Source: Halopenitus persicus (GTDB lineage: Archaea; Halobacteriota; Halobacteria; Halobacteriales; Haloferacaceae). Taken from it: 64,000 nucleotides of DNA. Location of the stretch: NCBI RefSeq assembly GCF_002355635.1, contig NZ_AP017558.1:2542001-2606000 (forward strand). Direction: 5' to 3'. This document shows, one piece after another, positions 57,110-64,000 of the stretch. Made by a program: the position numbers and the translations under genes. Each line of letters opens with the position of its first letter. Positions within the stretch are counted from its first letter, which is position 1. The notes below the pieces were generated by a model. The model searched no databases. It saw only the letters and a list, made by a program, of their open reading frames with translations, and had not been told where the DNA came from.

Positions 57110-59149
57110 TCACCCCACGTAGATCCACGTCGCGAGGGCGATGCTCAACAACACGATCACGAACTTGACGCCGGAGATGATGTCGGCGTTGCGGATGTAG
57201 CCGCTGATGAATCCCGAGAGGATCGCCTGGATGGTCACGGCGTGGAAGAACAACAGCGACAGGAGTTCGGGGTTGACGCCGCCGCCGAAGTTCATCTCCC
57301 CGGCTTGGTTGCCGCTCGCTGCGGCGTCGCCGCCGGAGTCGACGAGCTGGGCCATCACGTCGATGAACTGCGTTTGGAGGATCGCCATCACGCCGAGCAG
57401 GGTCACGTAGGTCATCAGGATGATCGCCACCTGCATCCGGGTGCGCGACTTCCGCTCGCGGTCGATGTCGTCCTGGTTTTCGGACGCCTGCGCGGCGGTC
57501 GTCAACACGTCCGTGATCTGTGAGGACGCCTCCTGGGCCTCCGATATCAGCTTGACCGTCCGGGCGAGCCGGGGTATGTGGTACTTGTTGTTGAACTCGA
57601 TGAACGCCTCCCGGAGGCTCATCCCGTAGTTCACCTTGGCGTACATCACGTCGAACTCGTCGGCGAGCTTTCCGGAGGAGGTCTCCGAGACCGTCCGGAT
57701 CGACTCCAACAGGGTCTGGCCCGTGTCGTTGGCCGAGGAGAGCTTCCGGAGGTTCTCCGAGAGCTTCCCGACGATCGCCGACCGCGAGCGCTCGTGCCAC
57801 TCGTGGAAGAACGCCAGCGGAACCAGGGTGAGATACAGCGGAACGTACGCCCAGATGACGGTGCTCCAGACGGGTCGTGCGATCCACGCGTCGACGGTCG
57901 TTGGCGCGATGCCGCTCACGACCGCGTTCGCGACCAGCACCAGAGCGGCGGGAACGGTCAACACCAGGGTGTACAGCGGGTTCCGCTTGAAGAACAGGTG
58001 GGGCTTCGTGAGCAGCTCCAACGTCTTGTGGGTCCCCTCGCGGCCCTTGATACGGTCGAAGACCGCGTGGCGACCGACGAACCCTTCCACGAGACCGAGA
58101 TGGACCAGGCCCTCCTTGCTCGTCGTCTCGAGACGGTCGCTGCCGTCGGCCGGCCGGAGGTAGCCGTCGCCGGGCTCGTCCTGTTTCACCGTCGAGACCA
58201 GCACGAGGAACCCGACGCCGGTCAACGGAATGAGCAGGTAGACGGTCGCATACAGCAGCCGGTCGTCGGAATCGCCCATCATTCCCATGATGACGAGGAG
58301 GATGATGAGCAACAGCGGGAACAGCGAGAGCGTCATGTACATCTCGCCGAACAGCTCGAGCGTCTCGAGGGTCATCTCCTGTTGCTGTTTGGCCGTTCGG
58401 AGGTGCTTCTCCTTTTTATCGCTCAGGAACCGCTCCATATCTCCGCCGGAGTTGACTATCGAGAGCATGTCGGTGAGAAACTGTGAGAGCTCCTCGGAGG
58501 GCGTCTCCATCGACTGCTGCCGGATGGCGTTTCGATAGTCGGTCCCGAAGTACTCGGTCTCGTTGACGATGCTCTGGAACTCCCTTGAGACCTCGCCGTA
58601 GGTGTCCTCGGCGGCCGCCATCGCCCGGAGGATCTCGAGCTGATTGAGCCCCCCGACCGACAGCGCGTACATGAACGACACCGAGTCGGCGAGCAGCATA
58701 TCGATCTCACGCTTCCGTGACGACGACCGCGAGTACGGGATCACCAGCAGACTCCCGAACCCGATCGCGAACCCGATCGTCCCGAAGACGAGCCCGGCGA
58801 TGAACACCGCCGTCGGAACCGCAAGCGATCGGAGGAACGCCGCCAGCTCCGGGTCCGGGACCGGAATGCCGAGCCGAACCGCGCTCGGATCCACGATCCC
58901 GACGGCGAAGGCCGTGTAGCTGGCGAACGTCCCGACCACCCACAGCACGAGCCCGGTCAGGATCCCGATCGCGAGCGCCTTCGAGACGTACAGCTCGACG
59001 GTGTCCGTCATCCGCGCCTCGGTCAGCTTCGTCTCGACGTCCGCGACGAAATCGCCGTCCGGGTCGAAGAGCAGCCGAAAGACGGGATAGAATGCGGTCC
59101 CGAGAAGGTCAGTTCCGGTCGCGGTCCCCTCCGGTCCCGAGACGCTCAT
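57110..59149 (-). CDS. pilC: type IV pilus membrane platform protein PilC (two T2SF domains)
   Basis: The 679-residue inner-membrane protein has two GspF/TadC-type T2SF domains (about 150-300, with LADSVSFMYALSVGGLNQLE; and about 455-600, with LRKLSSANDTGQTLLESI) and about nine transmembrane helices. It is the platform that couples the PilB ATPase to pilin assembly. The tandem-domain, roughly 680-residue form is typical of haloarchaeal PilC, longer than bacterial PilC (about 400). It lies 79 nt downstream of pilB on the same strand. Confidence 0.92.
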   Translation of the reverse strand: MSVSGPEGTATGTDLLGTAFYPVFRLLFDPDGDFVADVETKLTEARMTDTVELYVSKALAIGILTGLVLWVVGTFASYTAFAVGIVDPSAVRLGIPVPDPELAAFLRSLAVPTAVFIAGLVFGTIGFAIGFGSLLVIPYSRSSSRKREIDMLLADSVSFMYALSVGGLNQLEILRAMAAAEDTYGEVSREFQSIVNETEYFGTDYRNAIRQQSMETPSEELSQFLTDMLSIVNSGGDMERFLSDKKEKHLRTAKQQQEMTLETLELFGEMYMTLSLFPLLLIILLVIMGMMGDSDDRLLYATVYLLIPLTGVGFLVLVSTVKQDEPGDGYLRPADGSDRLETTSKEGLVHLGLVEGFVGRHAVFDRIKGREGTHKTLELLTKPHLFFKRNPLYTLVLTVPAALVLVANAVVSGIAPTTVDAWIARPVWSTVIWAYVPLYLTLVPLAFFHEWHERSRSAIVGKLSENLRKLSSANDTGQTLLESIRTVSETSSGKLADEFDVMYAKVNYGMSLREAFIEFNNKYHIPRLARTVKLISEAQEASSQITDVLTTAAQASENQDDIDRERKSRTRMQVAIILMTYVTLLGVMAILQTQFIDVMAQLVDSGGDAAASGNQAGEMNFGGGVNPELLSLLFFHAVTIQAILSGFISGYIRNADIISGVKFVIVLLSIALATWIYVG

Positions 59150-59228
59150 CGGCCCGTCACTCTCCGCCGGCGACTGGTCGTTCCCGTTCGGCGCTCATCC
59201 GGCACGGTGCCTGCGCGCGTGACGACAG

Positions 59229-62153
59229 TCATTCTCGCGACCCGCCGTCCTCGATCGATCCGAATCCCCACTCGTCCATATCGATCTCCGCGTCGCCGGC
59301 GTCGGCCGCATCCTCGGACTCCTCTTCCCCCGCGTCGCCGGCGTCGGCCGCATCCTCGGATTCGTCGCCCTCCGCGTCGCTCGTTTTCCCCCGATCGCTC
59401 GGCTCGTCCGGGTCTCCGGGATTGCCCGGCTCGGCGCCGTCACGGTCACGTTCGTCGGTGGCCTGTGGTTCCATCGGCTGGGTCGGGTTCCGAAGGGTCA
59501 ACGATCCGTCCGGACCATCGTCCGACCTGGAGGCCGCAGCCGCGGCGGGCTCTGCAGGATCGTCGGACGCCGTCGGGCTGCCCGCCCCGGTCACGGATCC
59601 GATCTCTCCGGAGTGGCCCTTCCCGGGTTCGTCATCCCCGGATCGGCCGTCCGTCGACCCGGCTGCGGCGGCGATGGACTGCAGCGTCGACCGGTCGGCG
59701 GCCGGTTCCGCCTCGACGTCGGACGCGGCGGGAACGTCGACGAGTGCGTCCGCGACCGAATCGGGGACGGTGCCGCGATACTCCGCGAACAGGTCCTCCG
59801 CGTCGGCGAGGATCTCCGCGGCCTCCGTCCGCCCGTCCTCGTCCGGATCGGGACGCGGCACCATCGCCTCGGTCTCGGGGTCGACGTTGATCTGAACCGA
59901 CTCCATCTCGCGGAGGTCCTCGAGCGAGCTGCGCAGGCCGTCGGTGGCCATCAATGCGAGGATCGTCTCGGGGTCGTTGATGAACGCCTGAAACGTCGCC
60001 GCCACCTCCGCGTAGGTGTTGAGCCCGCGGTCGATGAGGTACGCAAGCACGACGCGGCGTTTGAACAGCTCCGCGTCCAGCGTCTCCCGGTCCCATCCGC
60101 GGTCGAAGATGATCTCCTCGAGGGTGCTCGATTCCCCCATCCGGAGGAACTCGTCGGTCTCAGCCTGCCACTGGAAGACGTCCTGCACGTTTATCTCGTC
60201 GTTCTCGGCGTCGTAGTGGTTGATCTCGGTGAGCGACTTGTTCCGCCTGACCTTCCGGCCCTTCACGCGCGTCGAGGACTGGACGGAGACCAGATCCAGC
60301 GCCGTGAACATCGTCTTCGAGACGTTGATCGGGTCGGTGGTGAACCGCTTGAGCACCTCACCGACCGAGTCGGCGTGGAAGGTCGTGTAGGTCGTGTGAC
60401 CGGTCGACATCACCTGGAAGGCCGTCCGTCCCTCCTCGCCACGGATCTCGCCCATCACGATGTAGTCGGGGCGCTGCCGGAGCGCGGCCTCGAGCAGGTC
60501 GAATTCGTCGACGTCGCCCTTGTCGTCGTCGCTGAAGGAGGGCCGGGTGACGGAGGCGATCCAGTTGCGCTGGGGCAGCTCGACCTCGCGGGTGTCCTCG
60601 ATCGAGACGATCTTCGAGTTCGAGGGGATGAACAGCGAGACCGCGTTCAGGCTCGTCGTCTTCCCGGAGGCAGTCCCGCCCGCGAAGATGAGCGACTTGT
60701 GGTTCTCGATGCAGAGCCACAGGAAGGCCATCTCCTCCAGCGAGAACGTGTTCCAGTTGACGAGGTCGACCGGCGTGAACGGGACGTCCTTGAACTGCCG
60801 GATGGTGTAGTTCGTCCCGTGGTCGGAGACCTCGGTTCCGAGGGTGAGCTGTGCCCGCGAGCCGTCCGGCAGCGTACAGTCGACCTGCGGCGACCGCTTG
60901 GAGATCCCCTTTCCGGATCGCTGGGCGAGCTTCACGACGAAGTCGTCGAGTTCCGTCGTCCCGTGATGGACGTTCGTGATGAGCTGTTCGTACTCGGAGT
61001 GGTAGACGAACACCGGGGAGTCGTATCCGTCACAGGAGACGTCCTCGACGTTGATGTCGTACTTTATCGGGTCGATCCGCTCGTAGCCGATGAAGTCACG
61101 CTTGAGATAATACAGCAGCTTCTCGACCTGGTACTCGGAGAGCGTTTCGGCGTCCTCCTCGAGAACGGCCGGCTCCGGGCGCGCGGCGATGCCCTCGAGC
61201 GTATCGTAGTCGCCGGAGTCACGGGCGTCGTAGCCGAGCGCCTGCGCGATCCGTCCCGCGATCCCGTCGCTCGGCTCGAATCCGAACCGGTCGAACGCCG
61301 CCCCGACGGGGCTCGCATCCGACTCGCGCGAGTAGAGGTCGTACCGGTCGAGCAGCCGGTAGGTCTCATCGGCGATCACTGCCTTCCGCTCCGCCTCGTC
61401 GCCGCCGGAGATCGCCTCGTCGGCGTACTTGATCGACGTGCGTAGCTTGCCGGTGAGGTAGTCGTTGATCTCCGTCTCGATCTCGGTTCGGTGGGGCTGG
61501 ATCGCGTAGTACTTCTTCTCGTTCTCCTTCGTCGAGTGAAAGAGTATCACGAACGCGTACGGCTTGTTCACCCAGTAGCGCTCGACCTCCCGGAAATGTG
61601 ATTTCTTCGCCGTCGGCACCGCCTTCTCCAGGTCGTACCGGTTGACGAGCGTCGTCGTCCCCTCGTCGGTCGCGAAGAACGCGTCCTCGTCGATGTCGTC
61701 GGCGACGCTCACCGTTCGCTCCTCGACCGCGTTCGAGAGGTGGGCCGCGAGCCCGGCGCCGGCCGACAGAAAGGTCTCGGTCGCGTCGGGGTCGAAGCCG
61801 AGCGCTGCCGCCGAATCGAACGGGTCGGGATCACCGTCCGCGCCGGTCGGCGGCTCGCCGCGGCCGTCATAAACGTATTCGTGCTTGTAGTCCTCCCAGG
61901 TGTAATACCCTTTCGCGACCGGCACCGAATCGAGGTCGTACCGCTCCGCACACCGGTCGCGGAGCGTCTCACCGACGGTGGCCGCGGCCGCGATCCGGTC
62001 CGAGAGGGCCGCGGGGTCGATCCCGGACCCGTTCGCCGGGGCGGAACCGGACTCGTTCGCCGGGGCGGAACCGGAGCCGTCCACCGAACCGAGTTCAGTT
62101 CGATCTCGCTCGGCATCCGGCGGATCCGGTTCGCCGTCGGCGTTCTCAGCCAT
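59229..62153 (-). CDS. pilB: type IV pilus assembly ATPase PilB (VirB11/GspE superfamily)
   Basis: The 974-residue secretion ATPase has a core with Walker A FAGGTASGKTTSLNAV (about residue 490), Asp box VSIEDTREVELPQ, Walker B DYIVMGEIRGEE and His box TGHTTYTTFHAD. It is preceded by a long N-terminal domain unique to archaeal pilus ATPases. Both ends carry acidic low-complexity tails: about 50 residues N-terminal and about 180 residues C-terminal with in-frame repeats (SEDAADAGDA). The start at 62153 is the first ATG after the intergenic region. First gene of the pil operon. Confidence 0.93.
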   Translation of the reverse strand: MAENADGEPDPPDAERDRTELGSVDGSGSAPANESGSAPANGSGIDPAALSDRIAAAATVGETLRDRCAERYDLDSVPVAKGYYTWEDYKHEYVYDGRGEPPTGADGDPDPFDSAAALGFDPDATETFLSAGAGLAAHLSNAVEERTVSVADDIDEDAFFATDEGTTTLVNRYDLEKAVPTAKKSHFREVERYWVNKPYAFVILFHSTKENEKKYYAIQPHRTEIETEINDYLTGKLRTSIKYADEAISGGDEAERKAVIADETYRLLDRYDLYSRESDASPVGAAFDRFGFEPSDGIAGRIAQALGYDARDSGDYDTLEGIAARPEPAVLEEDAETLSEYQVEKLLYYLKRDFIGYERIDPIKYDINVEDVSCDGYDSPVFVYHSEYEQLITNVHHGTTELDDFVVKLAQRSGKGISKRSPQVDCTLPDGSRAQLTLGTEVSDHGTNYTIRQFKDVPFTPVDLVNWNTFSLEEMAFLWLCIENHKSLIFAGGTASGKTTSLNAVSLFIPSNSKIVSIEDTREVELPQRNWIASVTRPSFSDDDKGDVDEFDLLEAALRQRPDYIVMGEIRGEEGRTAFQVMSTGHTTYTTFHADSVGEVLKRFTTDPINVSKTMFTALDLVSVQSSTRVKGRKVRRNKSLTEINHYDAENDEINVQDVFQWQAETDEFLRMGESSTLEEIIFDRGWDRETLDAELFKRRVVLAYLIDRGLNTYAEVAATFQAFINDPETILALMATDGLRSSLEDLREMESVQINVDPETEAMVPRPDPDEDGRTEAAEILADAEDLFAEYRGTVPDSVADALVDVPAASDVEAEPAADRSTLQSIAAAAGSTDGRSGDDEPGKGHSGEIGSVTGAGSPTASDDPAEPAAAAASRSDDGPDGSLTLRNPTQPMEPQATDERDRDGAEPGNPGDPDEPSDRGKTSDAEGDESEDAADAGDAGEEESEDAADAGDAEIDMDEWGFGSIEDGGSRE
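59288..59360. repeat. in-frame imperfect repeat in the pilB C-terminal tail, 42-bp period
   Basis: About 30 bp starting at 59289 recurs at 59331; together they encode two copies of SEDAADAGDA in the acidic tail. Confidence 0.88.
62031..62076. repeat. 24-bp in-frame tandem duplication near the pilB 5' end
   Basis: Units at 62031-62054 and 62055-62076 encode repeated Ser-Gly-Ser-Ala-Pro-Ala-Asn-Glu-type residues of the disordered N-terminus. Confidence 0.9.
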
Positions 62154-62331
62154 TACCCGCACCAATCCCGGGAGAGTCAAAAAGGCTTCCACCAAAAGAG
62201 TCATCCAGACAACCTGTCTCGGCAGTTTTCGGCGGATCGGCCGTTCGCGAGACCGGAGGCGACGCCGTCGACGGGCGCGTCCGACTTCGGGGTCCCGCGA
62301 GCTTTTTCCACCGGGACGCCGGAGCGGGAGT

Positions 62332-63015
62332 GTGAGTCGATCGGACCACACCCTCCTCGCCGCGCTCCGCGACCCGACGGTCCGGCGCCGGATCCGCGAC
62401 CGGGCCGCCGAGGAGTTCCTCGGCGACGCGGGGAGCCTCCTGGCGACGATCGGGATCTGCGCGCTCGGCGTGCTCGTTGGGGGTCGGTTCTACGTCGCGA
62501 CGATGCCCGCGGTGCCGACGCTGCTGTGGCCGCTGTACGCGGATTCGCCGACCGCGCTGGCGCTCGTGCTGCTCGCGCTCGCCGCGCTCCTTCCGACCGT
62601 CGGGTCGGGCCGCCCGGCACGCGAGACGCCGACCAATCGGCCGCTCGCGTACCTGCAGACGCTCGCGTTCGTGTGGCTCGTCAAATACGGGCTCTGGCCG
62701 CTGGCCGCGTTGAACGTCCACGCCGGGCTCTACCTCGGGTCCCCGGACGCGCTGGCGTCATACTGGGGGATCCTGGTCACGCATCTGCTGTTCGTCGCGC
62801 TGGCACTCCTGCTGCCCGCGATCGGTCGAACCACCCGCGGGGCGCTGGGACTCGCGTTGGGGCTCTCGGTGTGTAACGACGTCCTCGATTACGGACTCGG
62901 GTTCCATCCCCCACTTCGATACGATCCCGGCCTCGTGCTGCCGGTCGTGACCGTCGCGATCGGCGTCGTCGCGGTCGCCCTCGCGAACCGGTCGTTCCGC
63001 CGGCTCGGGGAGTAA
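62332..63015 (+). CDS. polytopic membrane protein, DUF1405-like
   Basis: The 227-residue protein starts at GTG 62332 (VSRSDHTLLAALRDP) and has six to seven hydrophobic helices, including LGVLVGGRFYVATMPAVP, VWLVKYGLWPLAALNVH and the C-terminal LVLPVVTVAIGVVAVALA. The KYGLW segment and overall size match DUF1405 (YpjA-like) proteins of unknown function. It is divergent from pilB across 178 nt. The longer upstream frame is out of keeping with a membrane protein, so the GTG was chosen. Confidence 0.7.
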   Translation: MSRSDHTLLAALRDPTVRRRIRDRAAEEFLGDAGSLLATIGICALGVLVGGRFYVATMPAVPTLLWPLYADSPTALALVLLALAALLPTVGSGRPARETPTNRPLAYLQTLAFVWLVKYGLWPLAALNVHAGLYLGSPDALASYWGILVTHLLFVALALLLPAIGRTTRGALGLALGLSVCNDVLDYGLGFHPPLRYDPGLVLPVVTVAIGVVAVALANRSFRRLGE

Positions 63016-63370
63016 GGGATGCTCGCGCCGGACGCGATCCGCGACGTCGACGCGTGCCGAACCCGGATGCCGCCATCCGCCGGCCGGAGGCATATTTAAA
63101 TAATATTTACGGGAAAGTCGTTCACGAGGGCGTCGTTGAGCGAACCCGACCGTCCTCGCCAGTTGGGATGGCATCCGCTGGATACGCGAGGAGAGGATTC
63201 GATTGTGGTCCCACAAACGAACGCATAGCTGAACCAGTGGGCGGACGCGGCTGGAGTCCCGCGAGCGAACGTATGGATGAACCAGTGGGAGGACGCGGCG
63301 GGAGTCCCGCGAGCGAACGACGTGAGCGAGCGGGACTACGCCGCGGCCGCGAGTGAACGCAGTGAACGAG
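63016..63370. other. repeat-rich spacer before tRNA-Arg
   Basis: No gene is supported. The sequence changes from AT-rich (63090-63110) to a series of GC-rich direct repeats resembling tRNA-Arg 3' sequence. A long open plus-strand frame exists only because the 48-bp period keeps phase. Confidence 0.5.
63231..63319. repeat. 48-bp direct repeat with tRNA-Arg-like core
   Basis: Two copies begin at 63231 and 63279 (gaaccagtggg..ggacgcggc..ggagtcccgcgagcgaacg), with a diverged earlier copy near 63206-63230. The core ggacgcggcggga matches the 3' end of the tRNA-Arg gene (63372-63384). Confidence 0.85.
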
Positions 63371-63443
63371 CGGACGCGGCGGGATTCGAACCCGCGATCG
63401 AGAGGTTAGGAACCTCTCGCCCTATCCGCTAGGCCACGCGTCC
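63371..63443 (-). tRNA. tRNA-Arg(CCT)
   Basis: The 73-nt cloverleaf on the minus strand has acceptor stem GGACGCG/CGCGTCC, anticodon arm AGAGG-TTCCTAA-CCTCT with anticodon CCU, and T-arm GCGGG-TTCGAAT-CCCGC. The discriminator is G and CCA is not encoded. It reads AGG codons. No intron is present and no strong TATA is visible upstream. Confidence 0.95.
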
Positions 63444-63511
63444 ACGAGAAACGGTCGTCGATCGTCGGCCCGGTCGTCGGCGATGCGTCGGTTGGGCGCG
63501 GTCGGTCGCGG

Positions 63512-63847
63512 TTATTTCGACGACGATTCGGTTTCGGTCTCGGTCGCGTCGTCCTCGTCGGTCGCGTCCGAGGACGTCGAGTCGGTGCTCGTCTCGTCGG
63601 CGGACGCGTCCGCGCCCGTCGAGCCGGCGGTCGTCGTCTCATCCTCCTCGTCCTCATCGCCCTGCATCTCCTGGAGCTCCTCCTCGATCTCCTCGCGCCC
63701 CTTCTTGAACTCGCCCATCGCCTGGCCGGTCGAGCGGGCGAGCTTCGGGATCTTGTTCGCGCCGAACAGCAGCACGAGGACGAGCAGGATGATGAGGAGT
63801 TCGGGACCGACGGGAAGCGGGCCGAACAGTGGGATCGAAGGTACCAT
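63512..63847 (-). CDS. tatA: Sec-independent (Tat) translocase subunit TatA
   Basis: The 111-residue protein has a short periplasm-side head (VPSIPLFGPLPVG), one transmembrane helix (PELLIILLVLVLLFGANKIPK, in two parts around 15-35), the hinge and an amphipathic helix (LARSTGQAMGEFKKGREEIEEEL), then a long acidic disordered tail. This is the pore-forming Tat component, which serves the Tat-type lipoproteins seen elsewhere in the window. A TATA box lies about 27 nt upstream of 63847, so it is leaderless. Confidence 0.93.
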   Translation of the reverse strand: MVPSIPLFGPLPVGPELLIILLVLVLLFGANKIPKLARSTGQAMGEFKKGREEIEEELQEMQGDEDEEDETTTAGSTGADASADETSTDSTSSDATDEDDATETETESSSK

Positions 63848-63867
63848 CTCACCTCGGAGTAGCCCGG

Positions 63868-63880
63868 TTATTATTATATG
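63868..63880 (-). promoter_or_regulatory. TATA box of tatA
   Basis: The minus-strand sequence CATATAATAATAA is centred about 27 nt upstream of the ATG at 63847. Confidence 0.65.
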
Positions 63881-63923
63881 CCTTTTGCCTTTCGGGCCGT
63901 GACACGGCGCCGGGATGGCCACG

Positions 63924-63956
63924 GAACGCCGTCTGAACGCCGTCTGAACGCCGTCT
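63924..63956. repeat. 11-bp tandem repeat, 3 copies, near the right edge
   Basis: Three perfect copies of gaacgccgtct lie at 63924, 63935 and 63946. A minus-strand frame entering from the right edge (GRQFLGDRSRYRR) ends in a TAG at 63955-63957, right at the repeat. The 3' end of a truncated gene is possible but too short to support. Confidence 0.88.
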
Positions 63957-64000
63957 ACCGGCGATATCGAGAACGATCCCCGAGAAACTGACGGCCTCGG

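Noticed and set aside
59613-61445. 610-codon plus-strand frame opposite pilB
   Set aside because: Complement of the pilB core, with no recognisable protein features.
63054-63356. 100-codon plus-strand ORF before tRNA-Arg
   Set aside because: It is open only because the 48-bp direct repeat is a multiple of three; its content is tRNA-like repeat sequence.

Overview
The window is 64 kb of high-GC haloarchaeal chromosome; Halorubrum or a close relative is my best guess. The evidence is the acidic proteome, Tat-type lipoprotein signals, TATA boxes 25-30 nt upstream of leaderless ATG codons, tRNAs without an encoded CCA, a TatA protein, squalene synthase and an archaeal type IV pilus locus. I see no insertion sequence, integrase, rRNA or CRISPR array.

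Left edge (1-3.2 kb): a truncated VOC-family gene, squalene synthase, an AT-rich gap holding the decayed C-terminus of a PotC-type permease, and an Lrp/AsnC regulator. Accessory catabolic region (3.2-37 kb): a histone-deacetylase/acetylpolyamine amidohydrolase homologue, ornithine cyclodeaminase, class III aminotransferase, class I glutamine amidotransferase, glutamine-synthetase-like ligase, a kinase-aminotransferase fusion, two PotABCD-type ABC transporters, an amidase, a sodium:solute symporter with its small partner, a tungsten aldehyde:ferredoxin oxidoreductase, an M20 amidohydrolase, a peroxiredoxin, a phosphohexomutase, a ROK sugar kinase, an operon of glycosyltransferase, cupin and aldehyde dehydrogenase, an IclR regulator and a DAO-type FAD oxidase. 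By family, the ligase, oxidase, aldehyde dehydrogenase, amidotransferase and aminotransferase match the five steps of the bacterial gamma-glutamylated putrescine (Puu) route. The region therefore looks like an archaeal amine or polyamine scavenging locus, dispersed over several transcription units.

Housekeeping region (37.8-51.8 kb): bacterial-type threonyl-tRNA synthetase, a class V aminotransferase, tRNA-Lys(CTT), an RCK-DHH fusion, a PRC-barrel protein, a MutS-type ATPase with a helix-hairpin-helix, a lipoprotein, small zinc proteins, methylmalonyl-CoA epimerase, and a coupled class I aldolase and fructose-1,6-bisphosphatase pair for gluconeogenesis. Pilus region (52-62.2 kb): pilB, pilC and five tightly packed single-span envelope proteins on the minus strand, with a pilin-like gene on the plus strand. 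Right edge: a DUF1405-type membrane protein, tRNA-Arg(CCT) and tatA.

Two features recur across the window. First, short tandem duplications are very frequent, and in seven genes the repeat array spans the stop codon. Second, at least two catabolic genes (glycosyltransferase and FAD oxidase) have a TATA box placed to start transcription at a tiny upstream ORF that abuts or overlaps the main start codon.
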